Shown here piece by piece: positions 7,405-14,003 of a stretch of DNA of 14,003 bases. The stretch lies in assembly GCA_964642505.1 (NCBI GenBank), contig CAZXQY010000068.1:1-14003 (forward strand), written 5' to 3'. Positions within the stretch are counted from its first letter, which is position 1. Every line of letters begins with the position of its first letter. The translations under genes and the position numbers were made by a program. The notes under the pieces were generated by a model. It worked only from the letters and a program-made list of their open reading frames with translations, was not told the origin of the DNA and made no database searches. Source of the DNA: TMED69 sp964642505 (GTDB lineage Bacteria > Pseudomonadota > Gammaproteobacteria > Ga0077536).

Positions 7405-8931
7405 ATGGACAACTCAACATCTGGATTACGAAAAAAGAGAATCTTGATATTAGGAGGAGGCACTGCCGGCTGGATGACCGCGGCTCTGATGGTCAAAGGG
7501 TTAAAAGAGCAAGTCGAGCTAACCCTTATCGAATCTGAACAAATAGGGATAATTGGAGTAGGCGAAGGCTCTACTCCCAAAATGAGGAGACTCTTCACTA
7601 CCCTCGGAATACCCGAGTCTTCGTGGATGCCGAAATGCAATGCAACTTACAAATGCGGCATACGATTTCCGAACTGGTCTACCCGAAAGGGCTTTAAAAG
7701 TTACTACCATCCTTTTTTTTCAAATAGTGATGATGCATCTATAAGAGCCTTTTATCAAAATGCCACAATTCGCAGTAAAAGATTTGATGTACATGCGCAC
7801 CCCGATAGCTTTTTTGTATCCAATTTCCTTGCTAAGAACATGCGAGCACCTCTGCCTGATGAAACGACTGACTATAAGACTGACTATGCCTATCACTTCG
7901 ATGCGGTGGGTATTGGGCAAGTATTAAAAGAATTCGCGACAAATCTGGGTGTTAAACATATAACCGACACAGTTGAAGAAGTTCTCCAAGGCGAGAACGG
8001 AGAGATCAGCGCCGTAAGATCTAAGGAGGTAGGGTTGACCGAAGCTGACTTCTTCGTAGATTGCACTGGTTTTTCTAGCCATTTAATATGTAAAACTCTT
8101 GAGGTGCCTTTTATTTCCTATAAAAAGATGTTGTTCAACGACAAGGCCGTGGCGATGCCTACCCCGTTACCTAATGAAGAAACCTTGCCCTGCCAAACGA
8201 TATCTACCGCGGCAAAGTTCGGATGGATATGGAATATACCTCTGAAAAATCGTTTCGGAAATGGTTATGTATATTCTTCTGATTTTCTTGACGAATCTTC
8301 GGCCGAAGAGGAACTCCGAGATCATCTAGGTATGCTGGAAAGCTCAACGGAGGCTAGACACTTAAAAATGAGAGTTGGCCGACTTTCGCGTTGCTGGGAA
8401 AAAAATTGCCTGGCTGTCGGCTTATCTCAGGGTTTCATAGAACCTTTGGAGGCCACTGCGTTAATGGTGGTCCAAGATACGGTAGAAATTTTTATCGACA
8501 ACTTTAAGAAAGGAGGATTAACGAATCAATACAGTAAGCAAGCAAACGACAAAGTCAACCTTATCTTCGATGGAATAAAAAACTACATCGTAACGCATTA
8601 CAAATTAAATTCACGAACTGACACTGATTATTGGGTAGCTAACAGAGACAACGTGCATGTTAGTGAAGAACTGAAGGCAATAATTGACACCTGGGACAAA
8701 GGAGGAGACTTACTAAGCGAATTAAGAGCGCAAGCGGCTACCCAAGTGTATAGCCCCACATCTTGGTATTGCATTTTAGCTGGAATGGGTAGATTTCCGA
8801 GGAATCTAAAGAAACCTAAGAAAAAATTTGAGATTTATGATCATAAAATTTCTGTTCGTCTCTGCGAAGAAATGATGGGATTGTTTCCGGATCACCGCTC
8901 GACGATTTATAATTTTCGTCTCTCTAACTAG
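7405..8931 (+). CDS. Flavin-dependent (tryptophan-type) halogenase
   Basis: The family (PF04820) uses FADH2, O2 and halide to make HOCl/HOBr, which a lysine directs to an electron-rich aromatic or indole substrate. At 508 aa it is the usual length. The N-terminal FAD motif is GGGTAGW (17-23), followed by GVGEGSTP (51-58). The catalytic Lys is K83 in ATYKCGIRFPNW, equivalent to K79 of PrnA. The diagnostic WxWxIP is WIWNIP (274-279). The second catalytic residue is E346 in FIEPLEAT. All residues needed for halogenation therefore look present; the substrate cannot be told, and many such marine-type enzymes do not act on free tryptophan. No flavin reductase gene lies nearby, so reduced flavin must come from elsewhere. 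The start is ATG 7405, with only a weak ribosome-binding sequence, and the FAD motif follows 16 residues later as in homologues. It starts 33 nt after a strong terminator, and its TAG overlaps the stop of the convergent gene. Confidence 0.93.
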   Translation: MDNSTSGLRKKRILILGGGTAGWMTAALMVKGLKEQVELTLIESEQIGIIGVGEGSTPKMRRLFTTLGIPESSWMPKCNATYKCGIRFPNWSTRKGFKSYYHPFFSNSDDASIRAFYQNATIRSKRFDVHAHPDSFFVSNFLAKNMRAPLPDETTDYKTDYAYHFDAVGIGQVLKEFATNLGVKHITDTVEEVLQGENGEISAVRSKEVGLTEADFFVDCTGFSSHLICKTLEVPFISYKKMLFNDKAVAMPTPLPNEETLPCQTISTAAKFGWIWNIPLKNRFGNGYVYSSDFLDESSAEEELRDHLGMLESSTEARHLKMRVGRLSRCWEKNCLAVGLSQGFIEPLEATALMVVQDTVEIFIDNFKKGGLTNQYSKQANDKVNLIFDGIKNYIVTHYKLNSRTDTDYWVANRDNVHVSEELKAIIDTWDKGGDLLSELRAQAATQVYSPTSWYCILAGMGRFPRNLKKPKKKFEIYDHKISVRLCEEMMGLFPDHRSTIYNFRLSN

Positions 8932-9425
8932 TTCTCAGTAGGATGCTGATCATGAAAAACAGGTATATGATCCTCAGGAAACCATTTCTTTATCTGCTCT
9001 TCTTCAAATAAAACTTCAAGCGAATCTACTTTCCACTTACCTCCCTCTTTTACCATACTGTACAACTCGAATTCTGTGGTTCCTTGGTTATTAAATTTGT
9101 CACGAGATCTAAGTACATTAGGGACTAGCGCTTTGTCTAAGCATTTGGCATTATTTTCCAAAGCCAACGCATCTCGAATGCTGATGCCAAAAATAATTAC
9201 TTCTCCACCCAAATAGAAATACTGTTGTAAAGTGGCCCACTCCGTAACAGATTTTCCGTCGGTCATATTATCTGTGACGAATTCATAAGCGTCTTCAAAA
9301 CGATGGTTCTGCATGGCTGTAAGATAGCCTCTCAAACCGCTACCCGGATCAACATCGGAAGGACAAGAAGCCGCGTATAGAGAAAAAGTTAACATACTGT
9401 TTATCAAAACAATTAAATACTTCAT
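8928..9425 (-). CDS. Small exported protein of unknown function, possibly NTF2-like
   Basis: This 165-aa protein has a short Lys-containing N-terminus, a hydrophobic signal segment (about 4-19) and then AAS-C21. That gives either a signal peptidase I site or a weak lipobox that would make it a lipoprotein. The mature part has the pattern of a helix with a YLTAMQNHRFEDAYEFVTD-like repeat of aromatic and acidic residues, and later beta strands ending in GGKWKVDSLEVLF. This resembles small NTF2-like or DUF4864-like secreted proteins, but I cannot name a family with certainty. The Cys pair C21 and C95 might form a disulfide. AGGGGGG sits just upstream of the ATG on its strand. It lies 80 nt downstream of paaE in the same orientation and may be a last cistron of the paa operon or an independent gene. 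Its stop codon overlaps the halogenase stop (CTAG, 8928-8931). Confidence 0.7.
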   Translation of the reverse strand: MKYLIVLINSMLTFSLYAASCPSDVDPGSGLRGYLTAMQNHRFEDAYEFVTDNMTDGKSVTEWATLQQYFYLGGEVIIFGISIRDALALENNAKCLDKALVPNVLRSRDKFNNQGTTEFELYSMVKEGGKWKVDSLEVLFEEEQIKKWFPEDHIPVFHDQHPTEN

Positions 9426-9459
9426 ATTACCCCCCTACTTGTAGACCCTATTTTTTCTC

Positions 9460-9478
9460 AATCTGTCTAATACAGATT
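9460..9478 (-). repeat. Hairpin in the paaE-to-downstream gene gap
   Basis: AATCTGT and ACAGATT form a perfect 7-bp stem with a 5-nt loop in the 80-nt gap between paaE and the small exported protein gene. It is not followed by a T-run on the minus strand (the sequence continues GAGAAAAAATAG), so it is not a standard intrinsic terminator. It may be an RNA processing or stability element, or chance. Confidence 0.35.
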
Positions 9479-9505
9479 TCTCTGTACTACCAACAACAAT
9501 CGGAC

Positions 9506-10591
9506 TCATCTTTTCTGATCTAAATCAATTGCGACATTTTTAGTCGTTGGCCAAGACTGGCAAGTTAGGATATAACCTGCCGAAACACTGGCCTCGTCCA
9601 GAACACTGGACCCTCCCGAGTCGACCCGACCTTGTACCAGCATCCCTCGGCAAGTGGTACATGCGCCTGCTCTGCAGCTGTAGGGCATATCTATTCCTTG
9701 TTCTAAAGCCGCCTGCAAGATATTTTTCTGCCCAGCGTGAAATAGAACTTCGTAAGTTCTACCATCAACTTTCAAAGAAACAGTACTGGTTATCTGATGT
9801 GAATTTGTTGATTGTTTTTTTCCCATTTCCGTAGAAAAATACTGACCAAACAATTCCCGATGAAATAATTTCGGGTCTATCCCGACATCAAGTAAAATTG
9901 AAAACACCTCCTCCGACATTTCGCTAGGACCACATACGAAGAATTCCATTTCTTTAACACTCGCACCACTCATTCTTACGAATTCGAGGACCTTCTGCCC
10001 ATCGATTCGCCCTCTTAATATGTTAGAGCTATCTGGTTCTCTAGTAAGCACATGGCAAACTTGGAATCTGTCAATGTACCTATTTTTAAGGCCATTAATT
10101 TCTTCCAGAAACATGACATTTGATAAACGTCTATTACCATATAACAAAATGATTTTACTGAACTGCTCTTCAAAAAGTATAGTCTTCACAACAGAAAGGA
10201 TGGGGGTAATGCCGCTACCGATCGCCACGCAACAGTAGCGCTTTGCTTCGCTTGGCGCTAACGACGAAGTGAACTTTCCATCCGGTAGAAAAACTTCTAT
10301 CTCATTCTCTACTCTCAATCGACGATGAGCCCAAGAAGAAAAAAGTCCGTCTTCTACTCTTTTTATGCCGACCTGCAAAAATTCTGGCGCGTTACTCGCT
10401 TCAGTGCAAATCGAATAGGGGCGCCTGATTTCCTCTCCCTCTATCCGCTTTTTTAAGGTCAAATATTGTCCGTGTTTAAAGGCAAATCTCTTTCTTATAG
10501 CTTCTGGAATCCTTAAAGTAACAACTATCGCGTCTTGTGTATCTTTTTGAATGTCCGAAACAACTAGTTTATGCGTTTCTGTTAAAGACAT
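9506..10591 (-). CDS. paaE: Phenylacetyl-CoA epoxidase reductase subunit PaaE
   Basis: PaaE passes electrons from NADPH through FAD and a 2Fe-2S centre to the diiron oxygenase PaaA. The 361-aa protein has a ferredoxin-reductase N-terminus with the FAD motif RRPYSIC (56-62) and the NAD(P)-binding GSGITP (125-130). CGPSEM at 220-225 precedes the plant-type ferredoxin domain at the C-terminus. The four cluster cysteines are C306, C311, C314 and C344, with the classical C-x4-C-x2-C-x29-C spacing. It ends in VAIDLDQKR, close to the usual PaaE ending. The ATG lies 10 nt inside the 3' end of paaD, which indicates translational coupling. It is the fifth gene of paaABCDE and its length is normal. Confidence 0.95.
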   Translation of the reverse strand: MSLTETHKLVVSDIQKDTQDAIVVTLRIPEAIRKRFAFKHGQYLTLKKRIEGEEIRRPYSICTEASNAPEFLQVGIKRVEDGLFSSWAHRRLRVENEIEVFLPDGKFTSSLAPSEAKRYCCVAIGSGITPILSVVKTILFEEQFSKIILLYGNRRLSNVMFLEEINGLKNRYIDRFQVCHVLTREPDSSNILRGRIDGQKVLEFVRMSGASVKEMEFFVCGPSEMSEEVFSILLDVGIDPKLFHRELFGQYFSTEMGKKQSTNSHQITSTVSLKVDGRTYEVLFHAGQKNILQAALEQGIDMPYSCRAGACTTCRGMLVQGRVDSGGSSVLDEASVSAGYILTCQSWPTTKNVAIDLDQKR

Positions 10592-11073
10592 TTAAATTGC
10601 TCAAAGACTTCAAGACATTCAGTACATCTAAATAGGGACTTGCACAACGTACCACTTACTTCACTCAAACACTCGCTATCGTTTGCACCACATCGAGGAC
10701 AGGTGATGATAGTATCTGTTCGACAATTGGGACTTAACAAGACAGACGGAGGCGGACTAATTCCATATAGACGCATCTTTTCTCTACCCTCTTTCGTAAT
10801 CCAATTCGTGGTCCATGCCGGGTCAAATTGACGAATGACATCTACAGTTTGGCATCCCAATTCAACCAAACAAGATCGAATGTTCTCTTCAATAACGTCT
10901 GTCGCTGGACAAGCTAAGTACGTGGGCGCGATTACAACGGTGATATTAGAATCTCCACATTCTATTTCTCTCAAAATCCCTAACTCAATTATCGTCAAAA
11001 ACGAAATTTCTGGATCTGGAATTTGTGAAACGACCTCTTTAATTTTCCCATAAGAAATACTTTTTTTTAACAT
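10582..11073 (-). CDS. paaD: Phenylacetate degradation protein PaaD (MIP18/DUF59)
   Basis: PaaD is needed for an active epoxidase and is thought to help assemble the iron-sulfur centre of PaaE. The 163-aa protein starts at ATG 11073 and shows the DUF59/MIP18 block IPDPEISFLTIIELGILREI (18-37). The APTYLACPA loop includes the conserved C55. At the C-terminus is a zinc-ribbon-like domain with CPRC (125-128), CTEC (150-153) and a final FKCL. The open frame extends upstream to 11184, but that segment overlaps paaC, is Arg-rich and unlike PaaD. ATG 11073 lies 5 nt after the paaC stop with GGTAG upstream. Its end overlaps the paaE start by 10 nt. Confidence 0.93.
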   Translation of the reverse strand: MLKKSISYGKIKEVVSQIPDPEISFLTIIELGILREIECGDSNITVVIAPTYLACPATDVIEENIRSCLVELGCQTVDVIRQFDPAWTTNWITKEGREKMRLYGISPPPSVLLSPNCRTDTIITCPRCGANDSECLSEVSGTLCKSLFRCTECLEVFEQFKCL

Positions 11074-11078
11074 CTTTT

Positions 11079-11837
11079 CTACCAAGATAAATCCGGATAC
11101 CGTCTTTGTATAACCTGCATTTCTGCCAACAGACGCCCCATATGTTCGGTATGAACGCCGCACCGCCCTCCGCCTGCAGCCCAATGCGATTCAGGAATTT
11201 CCAATTCCGCCTCTAAGAGGCCTTTCCGAACTAAATTTAACCAAGCGTCTTTGAGAGTGTCTTTTTCCATACAGAAACCAAGGGCCACCATTTCCCGGTC
11301 CACTTCATCATAGTCAAAAAATTCATCTGTATAACCCCAAAGATCAGCCAATGCCTTGTCAATTCTTTCACGACTTTCTTCTGTTCCTTTACCTAATCGA
11401 GACATCCATCGGCTGCTGCGGGTCAAATGGAAAGCCGATTCTTTCACTACCTTGGACGCAATACCCGAAAGCGCCCTATTTTTATCATCGGAGCCACTCA
11501 AAAACCCAAAGATCAACCGACAATAGCTATCGAACAAAAACTGTCGTGCCATGGTAAAAGCGTAATCGCCGATGGGTAATTCACATATCTGAAGATTCTC
11601 AAACTCTCCTTCATCCCTGTAATACGCATAATAATCTTCGGTCCTATTTCTGACGCGATCAATCGACGCCGCGTAAGAATAAAGCGTCCTTGCTCTACCG
11701 ATATAATCCAGTGCCGTGTTCGCCATGGCAATATCTTCTTCGAGAAAAGGTCCGTGCCCGCACCACTCTGACATTCTTTGGCCCAAAATTAAGGCATTGT
11801 CGCCCAGCCTAAGGGAGAATTTTAAAAGACTGTTCAC
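11079..11837 (-). CDS. paaC: Phenylacetyl-CoA epoxidase structural subunit PaaC
   Basis: PaaC is a ferritin-fold partner that scaffolds the catalytic PaaA in the PaaAC heterotetramer but has lost most metal ligands. The 252-aa protein begins LRLGDNALILGQRMSEWCGHGP, the PaaC signature, and continues with LEEDIAMANTALDYIGRAR and the ARQFLFDSY region; the C-terminus has GGRCGVHTEHMGRLLAEMQ. The start is GTG 11837, which overlaps the paaB TGA as GTGA (11834-11837). No ribosome-binding site is visible, so translation probably depends on coupling from paaB. The start agrees with the family N-terminus, which reaches the RLGDNALILGQR block about 10 residues in. The gap to the paaD ATG is 5 nt. Confidence 0.95.
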   Translation of the reverse strand: MNSLLKFSLRLGDNALILGQRMSEWCGHGPFLEEDIAMANTALDYIGRARTLYSYAASIDRVRNRTEDYYAYYRDEGEFENLQICELPIGDYAFTMARQFLFDSYCRLIFGFLSGSDDKNRALSGIASKVVKESAFHLTRSSRWMSRLGKGTEESRERIDKALADLWGYTDEFFDYDEVDREMVALGFCMEKDTLKDAWLNLVRKGLLEAELEIPESHWAAGGGRCGVHTEHMGRLLAEMQVIQRRYPDLSW

Positions 11838-12118
11838 AATTTTAATTTATCGGAAACATCATAAAAAGTCGGATGTCTATACACTTTGTCTTCTGCAGGA
11901 TCAAAAAACATTTCACTGTCCTCTGACTGACTGGCGTAGATATCCCTCGACCGTACCACCCAGATACTCACCCCTTCTTGCCTTCTGGTATAAACATCTC
12001 TGGCCGCTTCCATAGCGTGGTCTGCATCAGATGCATGCAAACTCCCAACGTGTTTGTGATCAATCCCTCTCGATCCTCGCAAGAACACTTCCCATAATTC
12101 AAATCCTTCCCTTCCCAT
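11834..12118 (-). CDS. paaB: Phenylacetyl-CoA epoxidase subunit PaaB
   Basis: PaaB is a small protein required for the epoxidase and thought to mediate contacts between PaaE and PaaAC. The 94-aa product has the full family signature: FELWEVFLRGSRGIDHKHVG, then SLHASDADHAMEAARDVYTR, SIWVVRS and finally DKVYRHPTFYDVSDKL. ATG 12118 is chosen because AGAGG (12128-12132 on the minus strand) lies 9 nt before it. A TTG at 12127 in the same frame would abut that site and is rejected. It follows the paaA stop by 17 nt and overlaps the paaC GTG by 4 nt. Confidence 0.95.
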   Translation of the reverse strand: MGREGFELWEVFLRGSRGIDHKHVGSLHASDADHAMEAARDVYTRRQEGVSIWVVRSRDIYASQSEDSEMFFDPAEDKVYRHPTFYDVSDKLKL

Positions 12119-12135
12119 TATGATCAACCTCTATT

Positions 12136-13065
12136 TCACGTTGCTGTTTCGTTTTCCATTTTTGAAAACGCAACGATTGCTTCCCTAACCCAAGCGCCTT
12201 TTTGGTGAGCATTTCGCCTAGCTTGCAGCCTACTCTGATTACATGGTCCAAACCCATTTAAAACTCGCTCAAACTCCTTCCAATCAATAGGTCCAAAGTC
12301 ATAGTGTCCGCGTTCTTCATTCCATTCCAATTCATCGTCAGGAATATCGAGGCCAATGTGATCTGCTTGTTCTACTGTTTGATCCACAAACTGCTGTCGA
12401 AGTTCATCATTAGATTGTCTCTTGATTTTCCATTTCATTGACCTCTGTGAATGTTTTGACTCGCTGTCATGAGGTCCAAACATCATAAGAGTAGGCCACC
12501 ACCATCTATTAAGAGCGTCCTGCGCCATTTCTCTCTGATCGCCGGAACCCTTGGCAAGAGTTTGCATAATCTCAAAACCCTGCCTCTGATGAAAACTCTC
12601 CTCGCGACAAATACGTTCCATTGCCCGGGCATAGGGTCCATAGGACGTTCTACATAGAGAAATTTGATTTACTATTGCAGCCCCGTCAACCAACCAACCT
12701 ATAGCGCCTACATCAGCCCAAGTCGGCGTCGGATAATTAAAAATACTTGCATATTTAGCTGACCCGTTTAGCAAATTCTCCCACATCTCGTCTCGACTAG
12801 CGTTGAGAGTCTCTGCGGCACTGTAGAGATACAGACCATGCCCCGCTTCGTCTTGAACCTTTGCGAGAAGCGTCGCTTTACGTCGCAAGGTGGGCGCCCT
12901 AGTTATCCAATTACCCTCTGGTAGCTGACCTACCACTTCTGAGTGGGCATGCTGAGAAATCTGGCGGATCAGAGAAAGTCGATACTTATCAGGCATCCAA
13001 TCCTTGGGTTCAATTTTCATCTCAGATGAGATTTTTTTTTCAAAGCGGTAAGATTTATCCATCAT
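12136..13065 (-). CDS. paaA: Phenylacetyl-CoA epoxidase catalytic subunit PaaA
   Basis: PaaA is the diiron subunit that converts phenylacetyl-CoA to 1,2-epoxyphenylacetyl-CoA with O2. The 309-aa protein has the bacterial multicomponent monooxygenase ligand motifs: E43 in AHSEVVGQ, the first ExxH in DEAGHGLYLYSAAETL (E73, H76), D127 in GWLVDGAA and the second ExxH in CREESFHQRQGF (E156, H159). The conserved RAPTLRRKATLLAKVQ block precedes the first motif. The start is one of two adjacent ATG codons (13065 or 13062), with GGTGA a few bases upstream. It is the first gene of paaABCDE on the minus strand, with a TATAAT box about 33 nt upstream. Genes for later steps (paaG, paaJ, paaZ, paaK) are not in this window. 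Confidence 0.96.
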   Translation of the reverse strand: MMDKSYRFEKKISSEMKIEPKDWMPDKYRLSLIRQISQHAHSEVVGQLPEGNWITRAPTLRRKATLLAKVQDEAGHGLYLYSAAETLNASRDEMWENLLNGSAKYASIFNYPTPTWADVGAIGWLVDGAAIVNQISLCRTSYGPYARAMERICREESFHQRQGFEIMQTLAKGSGDQREMAQDALNRWWWPTLMMFGPHDSESKHSQRSMKWKIKRQSNDELRQQFVDQTVEQADHIGLDIPDDELEWNEERGHYDFGPIDWKEFERVLNGFGPCNQSRLQARRNAHQKGAWVREAIVAFSKMENETAT

Positions 13066-13079
13066 TTGTCACCGTTTAC

Positions 13080-13121
13080 AAAATAGCTCAAAAAACGATT
13101 ATAACGGATCCCGCCTATTTT
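13080..13121. repeat. AAAATAG/CTATTTT inverted repeat flanking the paaA -10 box
   Basis: A 7-bp perfect inverted repeat, AAAATAG at 13080-13086 and CTATTTT at 13115-13121, brackets the TATAAT of the presumed paaA promoter with a 28-nt centre. Such widely spaced half-sites around a -10 element could be a repressor site, but 7-bp AT-rich arms also arise by chance. Phenylacetate operons are often controlled by PaaX or PaaR; neither gene is in this window and I cannot match their operators. Confidence 0.25.
13098..13103 (-). promoter_or_regulatory. Probable paaA promoter -10 box
   Basis: TATAAT (minus strand 13103 to 13098) is a perfect sigma-70 -10 hexamer in the 78-nt gap between the EamA remnant stop and paaA, leaving a 5' leader of about 25-30 nt. 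No good -35 box is found at 16-18 nt upstream (the candidates read GCAGAA, TGCAGA or GTGCAG). The promoter may therefore need an activator. Confidence 0.5.
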
Positions 13122-13143
13122 CTGCACTTTCTAGCCTTCCTCG

Positions 13144-13935
13144 TCATTGTCCGCCTTTCAACACAAATGTTAGGCCGACCCAAGTCAACACTGTGCCCAG
13201 TCTATGATGTCTACCTATTGGTTCCTCAAAAAATAGTACAGAAGCCAGACCACCCAAAACTGGCATCAAGTTAATAAAAGTAGGAGATTTATTAGATCCT
13301 ACGGTTCTAATTGCTGTATTCCACATAGTAGTGGCTACAGCTGTTAGCACCTGCGCCATATAAACCAACGATTGCGTTACCTCTAGATCGAAAGATTTGA
13401 AAGGAACACCGCCGGTCGCCAATGTGACTAAAGTCAGAATAACAACAGCCGCAAGAAACGTTCGGAACATAATCGATATCGGAGTAAAGGCGGCGCACCA
13501 CCGATCCAGATAAATCGCGTACAGCGAGTAGAGCAAAACGGCGGAAAGCACTAGCAATTCCGAACAATTGAGCTTTACCAAGCCTCCCCGAAAAAAAAGC
13601 CATGCCAAACCAGCTGTTGCGATGGGTTGCGTGGCGCTAAACACGGCGGTATTAATTACGGAAGTTAACTAGATAGACCATACAAGCAATGTGCTTCCTC
13701 CAGCGAGAAATATACCCAAATATAAAATTTCCTTTCTTTTCTGCCCGACCTCGGAACACCGATTTCTCAATATCGGAAAGGCAAAAGGAGAAAGGAATAG
13801 CGCAGCAATTCACCACCTCCATAGACTGAACTCAAGAATTCCTATCAAATTTCCGATTGTTTTCGCCACAACTACCCCACTGTTCCAAAACACCATAACG
13901 AAAACAAGTATGACGAAATCTTTAACAGAATTCAC
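13144..13935 (-). pseudogene. DMT/EamA-family transporter pseudogene
   Basis: Reading the minus strand in one frame from a GTG at 13935 to a TGA at 13146-13144 gives a two-repeat EamA (drug/metabolite transporter) protein, with damage. The first repeat starts SVKDFVILVFVMVFWNSGVV and reaches SLWRW, where a TGA (13812-13810) interrupts. It resumes IAALFLSPFAFPILRN, then TLLVWSI, where a TAG (13671-13669) falls at the position of the family's aromatic/Gln-x-T-S motif, then LTSVINTAVFSATQPI. After AWLFFR (about 13590) the usual first-repeat ending (E-R-x-x, then a Gly-rich fifth helix) is missing, and GGLVKLN joins directly to the start of the second repeat SELLVLSAVLLYSLYAIY. The second repeat is otherwise complete, ending WVGLTFVLKGG. 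The frame is unbroken throughout. At about 264 codons including the stop, it is roughly 30 shorter than normal. A 166-aa piece from GTG 13644 could still be made but would be half a transporter. Confidence 0.8.
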
Positions 13936-14003
13936 GACGTTCGACAGACTATGGGGTTGTTCACAAAAATCCTTAAAACTAGCCTTTTAATCATGTAATA
14001 TAA

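Noticed and set aside
9460..9478. Hairpin after paaE as an intrinsic terminator
   Set aside because: The stem is AT-rich and not followed by a T-run on the transcribed strand.
11074..11184. Upstream extension of paaD by 37 residues
   Set aside because: It is an Arg-rich antifamily sequence lying in another frame of paaC; ATG 11073, 5 nt after the paaC stop, gives a normal PaaD N-terminus.
12119..12127. TTG start three codons upstream for paaB
   Set aside because: The AGAGG ribosome-binding site directly abuts this TTG, leaving no spacing; ATG 12118 has 9 nt spacing.
13669..13812. Alternative genetic code or selenocysteine as the explanation for stops in the EamA gene
   Set aside because: TGA and TAG both end other genes here at exactly the expected family C-termini (for example ccmB, ccmF, ccmH and paaB with TGA; DUF1329, halogenase and paaC with TAG), and no Sec insertion context is seen; nonsense mutation is simpler.
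13691..13990. Plus-strand 99-codon open frame at the right end
   Set aside because: It is antisense to recognisable EamA transporter sequence, lacks any known motif and has no good ribosome-binding site.
1..14003. CRISPR array, tRNA, rRNA, insertion sequence or integrase
   Set aside because: No regularly spaced repeats, cloverleaf-like sequence, transposase or integrase motif or terminal repeats were found on reading both strands.

Overview
This window looks like chromosomal DNA from an aerobic, moderately AT-rich Gram-negative proteobacterium, most likely a gammaproteobacterium. The reasons are a complete System I (Ccm) cytochrome c maturation operon with separate ccmH and ccmI, Tat/Sec-type exported proteins, a DUF1329 protein and an aerobic phenylacetyl-CoA epoxygenase operon. 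A marine, free-living origin is a guess from the pairing of DUF1329 and flavin-dependent halogenase genes. No rRNA, tRNA, CRISPR array, insertion sequence or phage gene was seen.

Layout, left to right. Positions 1-5515 (+) hold the 3' end of ccmB followed by ccmC, ccmD, ccmE, ccmF, ccmG, ccmH and ccmI. They are tightly packed, with several ATGA stop/start overlaps, and form one operon running in from the left. These genes move heme across the inner membrane (CcmB, C, D), hold it covalently on CcmE, and attach it to thiol-reduced apocytochrome c (CcmF, G, H, I). Positions 5516-5876 are non-coding apart from a doubtful 26-codon reading frame. This gap contains a perfect 15-bp dyad and leads into a DUF1329-family gene with a twin-arginine signal (5877-7313). 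A strong intrinsic terminator (7335-7371) follows, and then, only 33 nt later, a flavin-dependent tryptophan-halogenase-type gene (7405-8931) that keeps its catalytic Lys and Glu.

The strand then flips: the halogenase stop overlaps the stop of a convergent gene for a small exported protein (8928-9425, -). That gene sits 80 nt downstream of paaABCDE (13065 down to 9506, -), the multicomponent oxygenase that epoxidises phenylacetyl-CoA. PaaA is the diiron catalytic subunit, PaaC its structural partner, PaaB a small required subunit, PaaE the NADPH/FAD/2Fe-2S reductase and PaaD a MIP18-type maturation factor. A consensus TATAAT lies just upstream of paaA. The right end holds a DMT/EamA transporter pseudogene (about 13935-13144, -) with two nonsense codons and an apparent in-frame deletion.

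No clearly new multi-gene system is visible. The parts least explained by known biology are the 5516-8931 locus (leader region, DUF1329-Tat protein, terminator, halogenase) and the small exported protein attached to the paa operon. The coding starts given here were chosen from overlaps, ribosome-binding sites and family N-termini, and differ from the longest possible reading frames for ccmC, ccmE, paaB and paaD.
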